Origin: Asaia bogorensis
GTDB taxonomy: Bacteria; Pseudomonadota; Alphaproteobacteria; Acetobacterales; Acetobacteraceae
Direction: 5' to 3'
Length of the DNA: 38,634 nt
Assembly (NCBI GenBank): GCA_943333505.2
Contig: CALQTN020000038.1
Span: 1-38,634, forward strand
Both the position numbers and the translations under genes were made by a program. The notes beneath the pieces were generated by a model. That model was not told the origin of the DNA, did no database searches, and saw only the letters and a program-made list of their open reading frames with translations. Of the stretch, positions 1 through 7,792 are shown one piece after another (position 1 is the first letter of the stretch; each line of letters begins with the position of its first letter).

Positions 1-18
1 GGGATGAGTCTGTCCGCA

Positions 19-56
19 GCGTGCCCGAAGGCCCAACCAGTGGCTTTCGGGCATGC
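19..56. repeat. Long imperfect hairpin at left edge
   Basis: Arms at 19-33 and 42-56 can form a 15-bp stem with two G-T pairs around an 8-base loop. There is no T-run on either side, so it is not a classic Rho-independent terminator. It may mark the 3' end of a gene to the left of the window or be a dispersed repeat. Confidence 0.45.
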
Positions 57-150
57 TGAAAATGCCTGATGTTGGCCCTAGAAACCGAAATTCGGCGCTC
101 AGGCAGAGGATTTTCGGCCTTGAGTGGGGTTCTTCAGCAGCCTGCTAGAC

Positions 151-891
151 ATGCAACTCGCGCTTTCCACCTGGCAGGAAGTCGAAGACTATCTCCATCA
201 TTCCGACGGCATCATCGTGCCGATCGGTTCGGTTGAACAACACGGGCCGAACGGCCTGATCGGCACCGATCATTTGTGCGCCGAAGTGGTGGCCAAAGGC
301 GTCGGCGACGCGATCGGCGCGCTGGTGGCACCGACCCTGGCCTACGGCATGTCGCAGCACCATCTCGGCTTTTCTGGTTCAGCAACCTTGCGGCCGAGTA
401 CGCTGATGCTGGTGGTGCGCGATGTGGTGCAGTCGCTCGCGGTGCACGGGTTCCGCAAATTCTTCTTCATCAACGGCCATGGCGGCAATGTCGCCACCGT
501 GACTGCGGGCTTCGACGAGCTTTATGCGATGAAGTCGATGGGCCAGCTCGATCCGGCGGTTCGCTGCCGGATGACCTTCTGGTCCGGCGGTTCACGCGGC
601 AAGCCGCTGGCGGACGCACTTTACGCGGGCGTAAATGGCAATCATGCGACTGCGGCTGAGGTTTCGCTGGCGCAGTACTATCAGCCTGGTGCCATCAAGC
701 ACGCCCAGATGACACCAAAGGTCGCCCCGTCCGCGCCGCAGTTTTTCGAGGCTGCCGACTACCGGGCGCGCTTCCCCGATGGACGGATCGGATCGGATCC
801 GTCGCAGTCCTCGCCCGAGCACGGCAAGCAGCTTTACGACGCCGCCGTTGCCGACATGATTGAGGCTTATCAAGTGTTTCTCGCCTATTGA
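151..891 (+). CDS. Creatininase family protein (metal-dependent amidohydrolase)
   Basis: Predicted cytoplasmic hydrolase of the creatininase/MftE family, whose members cleave C-N bonds in cyclic amides or formamides using one or two divalent metals. The ATG at 151 gives 246 aa; the GTG at 124 would add nine residues that do not look like the family. Visible motifs are GSVEQHGP (E29, H31), D40 in GTDH, NGHGGN (H110) and NGNHATAAE, which supply the expected metal ligands. The family often has HGPH where this protein has HGPN. The gene stands alone on the plus strand, with 130 bp separating it from the cold-shock gene, so the substrate cannot be deduced from context. Confidence 0.85.
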   Translation: MQLALSTWQEVEDYLHHSDGIIVPIGSVEQHGPNGLIGTDHLCAEVVAKGVGDAIGALVAPTLAYGMSQHHLGFSGSATLRPSTLMLVVRDVVQSLAVHGFRKFFFINGHGGNVATVTAGFDELYAMKSMGQLDPAVRCRMTFWSGGSRGKPLADALYAGVNGNHATAAEVSLAQYYQPGAIKHAQMTPKVAPSAPQFFEAADYRARFPDGRIGSDPSQSSPEHGKQLYDAAVADMIEAYQVFLAY

Positions 892-1021
892 TCGATCGGC
901 ACGATCGGCCTCAACGGGCTATGGTGTAAGGCGGCGAGATTATGCTAAGCTATGCGTAGCGTGGCGGCACAAGCGTTTATTTCATCGATCCGCCGCGGAC
1001 ATGGATAGAGGATAGTCTGAC

Positions 1022-1699
1022 GTGCGACCGCCGAAAAATGACTGGAAACGTCAACCCCGCACCTCTGGTTTTGATGACGACCGCTTTTATGGCAGCGCTT
1101 CAACACCGCCGCCGCCGCCGTCCTTCGCCGGCTTCGGTGGTGGTGGCCCGGAACTCAGCGCGACCGTGAAATGGTTCAACCCCGAAAAGGGCTTTGGCTT
1201 TGTTGAGCTCGCTGACGGCACCGGCGATGTGTTCCTACACATCAATGCCCTGCAGTCATCGGGTCACACCACGGTTAGCCCGGGTGCGAAAATGCAGGTC
1301 CGCGTCGGCCAGGGCCAGAAGGGCCGTCAGGTCGAAATGGTGCTGACCGTTGATGAAAGCACCGCTGAAGCGCCGCGTGCGCGCAGTGCGGCCCCCGGTG
1401 GCTTCGGCGCCGGTGCCCCGCGCAGCGGTGGCATGGGCGGCGGTATGGGCGGTGCACGCCCAGCACGTGCCCAGGTCGATATGTCGTCTGCGGTCGACAT
1501 GATGGGGACCGTGAAGTGGTACAACCCGACAAAAGGGTTCGGCTTCATCTCCCCCCAGGATGGCGGCAAGGACGTGTTCGTGCACGCAACCGCGCTCGAG
1601 CGTGCTGGACTTCAGCCGCTGCAGGATGGCCAGTCCGTCCGCATGGCCGTGGTTCAGGGCGCCAAAGGCCCGGAAGTCGGCTCGATCAGCCTGGGCTAA
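1022..1699 (+). CDS. Double cold-shock-domain protein
   Basis: 225 aa nucleic-acid-binding protein with two cold-shock domains, the arrangement common in alphaproteobacterial CspA-like proteins. The first domain (about 46-110) carries VKWFNPEKGFGFV and DVFLHI; the second (about 160-225) carries VKWYNPTKGFGFI and DVFVHA, which are RNP1- and RNP2-type motifs. The N-terminus is rich in charged residues and has a run of prolines, and the linker is rich in Gly, Ala and Met. The start is a GTG with AGAGGA 8 to 15 bases upstream. A role as RNA chaperone or transcription antiterminator is inferred from the family. The 130-bp leader may carry temperature control, but no defined element was recognised. 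Confidence 0.9.
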   Translation: MRPPKNDWKRQPRTSGFDDDRFYGSASTPPPPPSFAGFGGGGPELSATVKWFNPEKGFGFVELADGTGDVFLHINALQSSGHTTVSPGAKMQVRVGQGQKGRQVEMVLTVDESTAEAPRARSAAPGGFGAGAPRSGGMGGGMGGARPARAQVDMSSAVDMMGTVKWYNPTKGFGFISPQDGGKDVFVHATALERAGLQPLQDGQSVRMAVVQGAKGPEVGSISLG

Positions 1700-1720
1700 G
1701 CCTAAAAGCGATCGGCAGGA

Positions 1721-2440
1721 TTACCGGCGGCGTGTAAGCGCCGTCGGGTCCAGCACCGTGAGCGCTTGCCAGCCGAAATTCAGCAACGCAGCACTGTCTT
1801 CGGCAAATTCCAAAACCTTCTGAACCAAAGCCGGCTTGCCCATATCGGCCAGCGTCAGGGCGCGCCTGACAGTGAATGACTTCAGTCGCAGCAGATCGGC
1901 GATTGGGCTGTCCACCGCGTCCTCGAACCCCCGCGGCATCCGAGAGAGTGTTTCCGACATATCGAAGCCGAGTTTCCTACCAGCCAGATCGGCTCGCAGA
2001 AACGCCGCGCGTGCCGGGTCGACATAGATTGCCTCGCGGATCGCCTCCAGCGCTTCCTTTTCCGGCAGGTAAAAACCGGCGGCAAGAAAGCATCCGGCAG
2101 GATCGACATGGATATATAAAATCCCATCGAATTTTGCGCCGCCTGCGCGTCGCAGAACCGCGCCGGAATTGGTTTTGTACGGAAGCTTGTCCTTACTGAA
2201 GCGCACATCGCGATGGATGCGGAAAATTGCCTTGGCAGGATCGCCTGTCAGTGGGCTGCCAGCAGCGGCCAGCGCCGAGATCGCATCGGCGAGTAACAGC
2301 CGGAACGGGGCAACGATGTCGCGTTCATAGAGTGGTTTATTGGCCAGGAACCAGTCGCGATTATTGTTCGCAGCAAGCTCGCGTAGAAATTGGAATGCTT
2401 CGGGCCGGAAGCCAGCAAAGCCGAGAGTATTGGATGCCAT
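1721..2440 (-). CDS. DUF2461 (TIGR02453-type) protein
   Basis: 239 aa protein of the DUF2461 family, of unknown biochemical function. Typical family features are the N-terminal FxFLRELAANNNRDWF segment, the KAIFRIHRDVRFSKDK segment near residues 75-95 and the following PYKTN. No signal peptide or membrane segment is visible. It converges with the cold-shock gene, leaving 21 bp between their stops, and lies 6 bp downstream of the MFS transporter stop on the same strand, so the two could share a transcript. Family members occur across bacteria and fungi; no role should be assigned from this context. Confidence 0.85.
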   Translation of the reverse strand: MASNTLGFAGFRPEAFQFLRELAANNNRDWFLANKPLYERDIVAPFRLLLADAISALAAAGSPLTGDPAKAIFRIHRDVRFSKDKLPYKTNSGAVLRRAGGAKFDGILYIHVDPAGCFLAAGFYLPEKEALEAIREAIYVDPARAAFLRADLAGRKLGFDMSETLSRMPRGFEDAVDSPIADLLRLKSFTVRRALTLADMGKPALVQKVLEFAEDSAALLNFGWQALTVLDPTALTRRR

Positions 2441-2446
2441 GCGGCA

Positions 2447-3802
2447 TTATCCCTTTCGCGACCGTCGGTGCAAGACCAGCCCCGCCAGCAGCGCGCTCGC
2501 GGCCGCGGCGGCAAAACCATGCTGGAATCCGGCCAGGAAACCGCCCTCGGTATCGGTTGGCCCACCCGCCTGGAACACCAGCATCAAAACGCTCGCCCCG
2601 CTTAAGGTCCCGATCGTGCGGGTGACCATCCCGAGACTTCCGGCGACTCCCCGATCGGCTGGTGGCAGGCTCGCGGTCAGGATGTCGAGCACTGCGACTG
2701 AGAACAGCCCCGCCCCGATCCCGTGCACGAACATCGCCGCTACCATCCAGACGATGGCGTGTCCGTTGGCGGCCCAAAGAATTGCCACCAGAGTGGTTGC
2801 CACGGTGAAGATCCCTATTTGGGCCAGAATACGCGACGACATCCGGCTCGCCAGTCGGCCCGCAACCGGGGTGGCCAGCACACTGCCGATCGGGCTGAAT
2901 GCCAACAGCAAGCCACCGACTTGCACCGAAACCCCACCGAACTGCACGAGGTAAAACGGGATCAGCAACGGTCCGGAAAATGTCGCGAGATTGCCGAGGA
3001 TGTTGGCGATGTTGATCCGGGCGACATCGCCCTCGCGCAGAACCCCAAGCCGGATGATCGGGGACGTCGCCATGCGCTGGCGCCAAATAAAGGCGAGCAG
3101 AGCCAGAACGGTCAGGGTTGCCGCGCCAAGGACGGCCCAAATTCCCGCCGGCAACCCACGCAAATGATCGAGCGTCAGGATAAGGGCTCCGATTGTCACC
3201 GCCAGCAGCACGCCGCCTGCCGCATCAAAGCGCGCCGCCGAATTCGGCCTCGTCCGTTGCGGCAGGGTAAACCCCAACAATAATGCCGCACCGGCCACCG
3301 GAATGCGAAACGCGAACACCGAACTCCAACCGAACCGATCCAGCAACGCCCCCGCAAGCACTGGCCCGATTACCCCGCCCAGTGCCATCATCATGCTGTA
3401 CCAACCCAACGCCTCCGCCCGCCGCTGATCGCCGAGCAATCCGGTCGCCAAAGCTGGCCCAACGCTGAGGATCAATGCTGCCCCCGTGCCCTGCATCGCC
3501 CGCCCCGCGAGAAACCAGCCAAAGGACGGGGCAAAAGTGCACAGCGTAAAAGCGCATGTGCTAACCAGACAGCCCACCAGAAACACCACCCGATAGCCGA
3601 CCAGATCGCCAATGCGGCCAAACCCCAAGGTGAGGCTCGCAAAGATCAGCACGTAACTGATCACCACAAAGCGGATCGAGGGGATATCGAGGGCGAAATG
3701 TGCGGCAATCTGCGGGAAGGCGACGTTCACGCTTGCATCGAGCGGCACCAGCGCGGTTCCCAGGCCGATTACCAGCAGCCCACGTATTTCTGTCGCTGTC
3801 AT
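2447..3802 (-). CDS. MFS transporter, drug:H+ antiporter-2-like
   Basis: 451 aa polytopic inner-membrane protein of the major facilitator superfamily, probably exporting a drug or metabolite by proton antiport. The start at 3802 (MTATEIRGLL) puts the first helix at the N-terminus; the frame is open upstream but that part is not membrane-like. Family signs are PLDASVNVAFP in the first helix, a loop-2/3 motif GRIGDLVGYR, and about 14 hydrophobic segments, which favours the DHA2 branch. The 5' end is divergent from the DUF3108 gene starting at 3881, so about 80 bp hold both promoters. Substrate unknown. Confidence 0.85.
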   Translation of the reverse strand: MTATEIRGLLVIGLGTALVPLDASVNVAFPQIAAHFALDIPSIRFVVISYVLIFASLTLGFGRIGDLVGYRVVFLVGCLVSTCAFTLCTFAPSFGWFLAGRAMQGTGAALILSVGPALATGLLGDQRRAEALGWYSMMMALGGVIGPVLAGALLDRFGWSSVFAFRIPVAGAALLLGFTLPQRTRPNSAARFDAAGGVLLAVTIGALILTLDHLRGLPAGIWAVLGAATLTVLALLAFIWRQRMATSPIIRLGVLREGDVARINIANILGNLATFSGPLLIPFYLVQFGGVSVQVGGLLLAFSPIGSVLATPVAGRLASRMSSRILAQIGIFTVATTLVAILWAANGHAIVWMVAAMFVHGIGAGLFSVAVLDILTASLPPADRGVAGSLGMVTRTIGTLSGASVLMLVFQAGGPTDTEGGFLAGFQHGFAAAAASALLAGLVLHRRSRKG

Positions 3803-3880
3803 CCGAGCATCTCCGCAGTTTCGATGGCCCAGGCAATCCTTTGGGTTGCAAAGGCAACCGCCAATCACCACAACGGTGAA

Positions 3881-4681
3881 ATGCCACGCACGTCAACCGC
3901 TGGACTGTTTGGGGCCGCTCTTATTCTGGCTTCGGCCGCGCATGCCGAACCAGTCGCACCAACGATCTCTGCGGAAACCTACCTGCGCTACGCCGGCTAT
4001 GTTGCCGGGCTGAACGTCTTTTCGCTGCATGTCAAAGCTGCCCTGGCACCAGAACGCTACCGGATGGAAACCCGCTACAACCCCGAAGGGGTGTTGAACG
4101 TGTTTATCTCCGGTGAACTCCACACCCTCGCGCATGGCGGTTGGCATGCCGGTCGGGCAACGCCTGCCCGCTACCAGACCTGGGGCGTCTGGCGCGGTGA
4201 AACGCGCGACACCCAGATCGATTATGCCGCCGGCAGCCCGCTGATCCGCAAACTCATTCCGCCAATCGCCGGCGAACGCGAACCGGTCACACCGGCCGAT
4301 CAGGCGGGGACGATCGATACGCTCAGCGCCTTTGCCTATCTCGCCCAGCAGGTCAACACCACCGGCCGCTGCGACGGAGATGCGCGGCTTTTCGATGGAC
4401 GCCGCCTGTCGGTCGTGTCGGCCGTGCATGTCGGAGAGGAATTCCTGACCCGAGAATCCCGCTCAAGTTTTTCCGGTCCGGCAACGCGCTGCGACATCAG
4501 CGGCAAGCAGATTGCCGGGTTTCTGCTCGGCGATGCCCCGACCGATGGCACTGGCAAGACCAGCGGCAGCGTGTGGTTCGCCCGACCCGCCACAGCGGCG
4601 GTTATGCTCCCGGTCCGCATGACCTTCGTGGTCCCGGTGCTGGGCAACGCGACGCTCTATCTGACCACAAACCCCAAATAG
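3881..4681 (+). CDS. DUF3108 domain exported protein
   Basis: 266 aa protein with a likely Sec signal peptide: a basic start (MPRTST), a hydrophobic stretch, then AHA-E as probable cleavage site near residue 21. The mature part, beginning with a segment like YAGYVAGLNVFSL, resembles DUF3108 proteins, periplasmic beta-rich proteins of unknown function. The ATG at 3881 is chosen because it starts the signal peptide; the same frame runs open further upstream inside the divergent MFS gene. It is followed by 190 bp and then an unrelated pair of genes. Envelope function is inferred only. Confidence 0.7.
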   Translation: MPRTSTAGLFGAALILASAAHAEPVAPTISAETYLRYAGYVAGLNVFSLHVKAALAPERYRMETRYNPEGVLNVFISGELHTLAHGGWHAGRATPARYQTWGVWRGETRDTQIDYAAGSPLIRKLIPPIAGEREPVTPADQAGTIDTLSAFAYLAQQVNTTGRCDGDARLFDGRRLSVVSAVHVGEEFLTRESRSSFSGPATRCDISGKQIAGFLLGDAPTDGTGKTSGSVWFARPATAAVMLPVRMTFVVPVLGNATLYLTTNPK

Positions 4682-4871
4682 CTCACCCCGCGCGGCACAT
4701 CCCGCCAATCAGCCGATCCGTCGCCAGCGTCGGACTCTAAATTCTGCCCAGCCACTTCGGCCTTCACATCGGCATCGAACATCCCCCCAAATCGCTGCAC
4801 CCAGTGTGCTGGGCCACCTCTGGCCACACAGGCCCGCATCGGCGAAACTACTGGAACCAAGGAGGCCCTTA

Positions 4872-5351
4872 ATGTCCGACCAACCCCGCATCACCTGGCT
4901 GATCGACCGCATGGCCACCCGCGGCCGGGTCCGCGTCGGCCTGCTCGGCCGCAACCTCGTCGTCGCACTCTGGGACAAGCAAATCCCGCTCGATAACAAC
5001 GACATGCAAACCCTTGATGACCTCGCCTCCTCCCGTCGCACCACCCATCTCGTGCCGCCATTGCGCGATGGCGGCTACACCCATCTGCTCGGCGGCAAAA
5101 TCGGGTTGCTGCCGGGAGAGGCCGCAACCCTCAAAGCGGTACTCTTAGGCACCCCGGATGGCCTCCGTACCCGCCGCCAGGCGCTGCTCGACATGGTCGC
5201 CGAGGAAGGCAAACTTGAACCCACCGGCCCCGAAACCGGCGAAACCGGCATCGCCCATCACGCCGAGGCCACCGAGGCCCAGATCGGCCATGCCCGTCGC
5301 ATGCTGATGGATTTTGACCAGGCCTTTCCGTCCGTCCGCGGCAGCATGTGA
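4872..5351 (+). CDS. Hypothetical protein, coupled to flavodoxin-like gene
   Basis: 159 aa soluble protein that I do not recognise. The ATG at 4872 follows a strong ribosome-binding site (AAGGAGG about 6 bases upstream) and begins MSDQPRITWLIDRM. The first half is compact with alternating hydrophobic residues; the C-terminal part is acidic and ends in a helix-like segment. There is no signal peptide or transmembrane helix. Its stop overlaps the start of the next gene by four bases (GTGA), a sign of translational coupling, so it probably works with, or is co-regulated with, the flavodoxin-like protein. Confidence 0.65.
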   Translation: MSDQPRITWLIDRMATRGRVRVGLLGRNLVVALWDKQIPLDNNDMQTLDDLASSRRTTHLVPPLRDGGYTHLLGGKIGLLPGEAATLKAVLLGTPDGLRTRRQALLDMVAEEGKLEPTGPETGETGIAHHAEATEAQIGHARRMLMDFDQAFPSVRGSM

Positions 5352-5830
5352 AAACCCTGCTCATCATCTGGCATTCCCGCACCGGTGGTGCACAGGCGAT
5401 GGCCCAAGCCGCCGCCAACGCCGCCGCCGAAATCACCGTTCGCCTGCTGCCAGCCGCCGAAACCAACCCGGGCGACATTCTGGCCGCCGATGGCTACATC
5501 TTCGCCTGCCCCGAAAACCTCGCCGCCCTCTCCGGCCCGATGAAAGATGCCTTTGATCGCTGCTACTACCCAGCCCTCGATCGCATCCAGGGCCGTCCCT
5601 ACGCCATCATGGTCTGCGCCGGCAGCGATGGCGCCGGCGCCGTCCGCCAGATGACCCGCATCACCACCGGCTGGCGCCTGCGCCCGATCGCCGAGCCTTT
5701 GATCATCTGCACCCGCGCCCAAACTCCGGAAGCTATCGCGGCGCCCAAAATCATTGCGCCCGAGGATTTGGCGCGCTGCGCAGAACTCGGCGCGGGAATG
5801 GCGGCCGGACTCGCCGCAGGGATTTTCTAA
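5348..5830 (+). CDS. Flavodoxin-like / NAD(P)H-dependent FMN reductase-like protein
   Basis: 160 aa protein with a flavodoxin-like fold. The N-terminus MKTLLIIWHSRTGG is a beta strand followed by a phosphate-binding loop of the flavodoxin type (HSRTGG, about 9-14), and the middle has GYIFACPENLAALSGPMK, like the second FMN-contact loop of NADPH-dependent FMN reductases and WrbA-like proteins. It starts with GTG overlapping the upstream stop. A redox role with bound FMN is expected; the electron partner is unknown. A dispersed palindromic repeat begins directly after its stop codon. Confidence 0.7.
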   Translation: MKTLLIIWHSRTGGAQAMAQAAANAAAEITVRLLPAAETNPGDILAADGYIFACPENLAALSGPMKDAFDRCYYPALDRIQGRPYAIMVCAGSDGAGAVRQMTRITTGWRLRPIAEPLIICTRAQTPEAIAAPKIIAPEDLARCAELGAGMAAGLAAGIF

Positions 5831-5871
5831 GTAAGCATCTTCTTTTTGTGAACAAAAAGAAGCAAAAAAAC
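5831..5871 (+). repeat. Dispersed palindromic repeat, copy 1
   Basis: A perfect 10-bp stem (5839-5848 with 5853-5862) around a TGAA loop, followed by a C and a run of A. The whole ~40-base unit recurs almost unchanged in reverse orientation at 15817-15858 and in a variant form at 15724-15769. It sits immediately after a stop codon. When read through in some frames it encodes FCSQKE-like peptides, which marks it as a repeat and not as protein sequence. Confidence 0.75.
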
Positions 5872-5915
5872 CTCCGACTCTGTTGCCGTTGGCATGCCCC
5901 CGCACGCAAAATCAT

Positions 5916-5949
5916 CGTCATTGCGAGTGCTTGCGAAGCAATCCATCTT
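5916..5949 (+). repeat. REP-like repeat, single copy
   Basis: This segment has the form GTCATTGCGAG...GCGAAGCAATCC, related to the paired repeat at 13162-13252. ATTGC and GCAAT form the ends of a short imperfect stem. Such repeats are scattered between genes in many proteobacteria. It lies between a palindromic repeat and the 3' end of an unknown minus-strand gene. Confidence 0.6.
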
Positions 5950-6010
5950 GATGCCACACAGAATTTTCGATGGTAATTACGATAACGTAACAAATAGAAC
6001 GCAGCAAGCT

Positions 6011-6586
6011 TCACTCAGCAACTCCCCGATTTCGAACCGGTAGCCCAAACCATCCCCCCTTCGCCACCTTCGGCAATCCCTTGCGCGGCCACACCGGCGC
6101 CCGCCGCACTCTTGGTTTACGCGGCGGCGCCGCAATCACCGCCGCCCCATCCGCCAATCCCAACAGCCGCTGCAACGGCCGCACGATCCGCGCCAACCCC
6201 GGTAGCGCCGCAACCAACGCCTGCATATCGGGCTCAGCCAGCAAATGCTCCAACTGCGAGCCATAGCCCGCCGCCTCATACCCCAGCACGCCCACCAGCC
6301 AACCCCGCCGCGACGGCAACCGCACCCGAGGCACGCAAACTGCCCGCACCCGCACCCGCGCCGGACACGCCGCGCGCACCACGCTTTTACGCGTGATTGT
6401 CCGGCCAAACCGCTGCACCGACCGGCTCAACCAACTCCAGAGCGGCAAAGTCAGCGCCATCAATTTCGGGTCACGATAAAACCGTCGCGCCACCACCGCC
6501 GCCAACGCCATCAAAATCGCGCCAAAACGCCGCACCAATTCCGGCGCGGTCGCTGGCAGCGAGGAAGGGCAGGGGAGATGCGTCAT
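6011..6586 (-). CDS. Hypothetical basic protein
   Basis: 191 aa open frame with an ATG start. I do not recognise it. It is rich in Arg, Pro, Ala and Leu and strongly basic, with a hydrophobic stretch near residues 20-35 (ELVRRFGAILMALAAVVARR) and further Leu/Ala-rich helical segments in the second half. Basic flanks suggest a membrane-associated or nucleic-acid-binding protein, but neither is shown. No good ribosome-binding site lies close to the ATG, so the start is uncertain. It is isolated, between repeats and a toxin-antitoxin pair, in an accessory-looking stretch, and could be a decaying gene. Confidence 0.4.
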   Translation of the reverse strand: MTHLPCPSSLPATAPELVRRFGAILMALAAVVARRFYRDPKLMALTLPLWSWLSRSVQRFGRTITRKSVVRAACPARVRVRAVCVPRVRLPSRRGWLVGVLGYEAAGYGSQLEHLLAEPDMQALVAALPGLARIVRPLQRLLGLADGAAVIAAPPRKPRVRRAPVWPRKGLPKVAKGGWFGLPVRNRGVAE

Positions 6587-6729
6587 GATATATTAAATAA
6601 CATATAGACTCCTAACATGCAAGAAAATTTGTACACCTCCGCCGCAAATTTTGGCCAGTGCCGGGTTGAGCGTCTTCGCGCCCCTATTATTCCCAAGCAG
6701 ACGGCAAAACCGACATTGAACCCACTCCA

Positions 6730-6749
6730 TAAGTATGACTAAGTATGAC
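6730..6749 (+). promoter_or_regulatory. Tandem 10-bp direct repeat, putative ParD operator
   Basis: TAAGTATGAC occurs twice in tandem (6730-6739 and 6740-6749), 23 bp ahead of the antitoxin start. The ten-base period places both copies on the same face of the helix, as expected for dimers of a ribbon-helix-helix repressor. Antitoxins of this type usually repress their own operon by binding such sites. The assignment is inferred from position and form. Confidence 0.5.
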
Positions 6750-6772
6750 GCCATAGTCCTGAGGAGGATGGG

Positions 6773-7060
6773 ATGCCTGCGATCGAGCGAATGACGATCA
6801 CCTTGCCGTCCGACATGGCGGCGCTGGTGAAAAATGCGGTCAACGGCGGTGACTATGCCTCAAGCAGCGAAGTGGTGCGCGAGGCACTGCGCGACTGGAA
6901 GATGAAGCGCGCGTTGCAGTTGCTAGAGCTTACGGCCATCAAACGCGATATTGAGAAGGGGCTGACAGACCTCGCTGACGGCCGTGTACAGGACTTTGAC
7001 GCTGGCCGCATCATTGAACGCGGGAGAAAGCTATTAGCCAGCCGCTCCCACTCCGCCTGA
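6773..7060 (+). CDS. ParD/CopG-type ribbon-helix-helix antitoxin
   Basis: 95 aa antitoxin of a type II toxin-antitoxin module. The N-terminal half (about 1-45) is a ribbon-helix-helix DNA-binding domain: RMTITLPSDMAALVKNAV forms the strand and first helix, and YASSSEVVREALRDW is the characteristic second helix. The C-terminal half is charged and would wrap the toxin. It has a strong ribosome-binding site (GAGGAGG). The partner toxin begins inside its last 28 bases. It should neutralise the toxin and repress the operon through the repeat at 6730-6749. Confidence 0.85.
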   Translation: MPAIERMTITLPSDMAALVKNAVNGGDYASSSEVVREALRDWKMKRALQLLELTAIKRDIEKGLTDLADGRVQDFDAGRIIERGRKLLASRSHSA

Positions 7061-7353
7061 CGGAAACTGCCGAGGCGGACCTTGCGGATATCTGGACATA
7101 CCTCGCCATTGAGGCTTCGGAGGACGTCGCTTCGCAGTTCGTTGCCGCGATCGAAACTGCGTTTGAACCGGTGCGGCACTTCCCTTTCGCCACCCCAGCC
7201 CGTGATCAGTTCGCCCCTGGTTTGCGTGTGACCTTCCACCGGTTTTACGCCGTCTATTTCCGACCAACGGCCGACGCGATCATCATCATTCGTGTGCTGC
7301 ATGGCGCGCGCGATGCTGCCGCTATTGCGGACCATGGTGGGTTCACCGGATGA
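7033..7353 (+). CDS. ParE/RelE-superfamily toxin, ATT start
   Basis: 106 aa toxin matching the ParE/RelE fold: LRLTETAEADLADIWTYL is the N-terminal strand and helix, FVAAIETAFEPVRHFP the second helix, and RVTFHRFYAVYFRP with IIIIRVLHGARD the C-terminal strands ending in the conserved VLHGARD. ParE members poison gyrase; RelE members cleave mRNA. The frame has no ATG, GTG or TTG before the conserved core. The ATT at 7033 follows GGGAG with six bases between, so it is the most likely start. It overlaps the antitoxin gene by 28 bp, which would couple the two. Confidence 0.7.
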   Translation: MSQPLPLRLTETAEADLADIWTYLAIEASEDVASQFVAAIETAFEPVRHFPFATPARDQFAPGLRVTFHRFYAVYFRPTADAIIIIRVLHGARDAAAIADHGGFTG

Positions 7354-7533
7354 ACGAGCAACGCGCGATCCGCCGGGAACCGAGAGCTACAGCGCGCCAT
7401 CCTATCCGAAAGAAACGCGACCAGATATAAGCGAAGACAACATTATCATAGCCAAACGGTAGAATGACGACGGCCCCTGACAGCTGCGCAGTTTGCGTGG
7501 GCACGACCGACGCCAAGCACCAGGATGATTTGA

Positions 7534-7717
7534 CGGGTACTTCGTCTGCCGCAGGAGGAATTTTCAGCGCGGCTCCATATCCCTGTCGGTAATTTGCTGG
7601 ACTGGGAGCAGGGCAAAACTGAATCGGATCAGGCCGCCCGTGCCTTACCTGCGTCTACCCGACGTGGCAGAGACCGACCTGGAAAATGTCCTGACGTATT
7701 TTATCCGAAGGTCTTGA
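7534..7717 (+). pseudogene. Decayed XRE-family antitoxin gene
   Basis: Conceptual translation from 7537 gives RLPQEEFSARLHIPVG followed by LLDWEQGKTESDQAARA, the helix-turn-helix core of HigA/NadS-type XRE antitoxins. An in-frame TGA at 7531 cuts off the N-terminus, and near 7645 the frame must shift by one to continue as YLRLPDVAETDLENVL, which resembles the usual tail of these proteins. No start or intact partner is seen. The flanking stretch 7354-7533 contains no recognisable gene. This is a remnant beside a live toxin-antitoxin pair. Confidence 0.55.
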
Positions 7718-7792
7718 ATTCAGGGGTGCCCTCCTCGTTATCAGCCTGGAGGGCCTGCTTGGGTGGGGCAACACCCAAGCAGCATTGGCACC

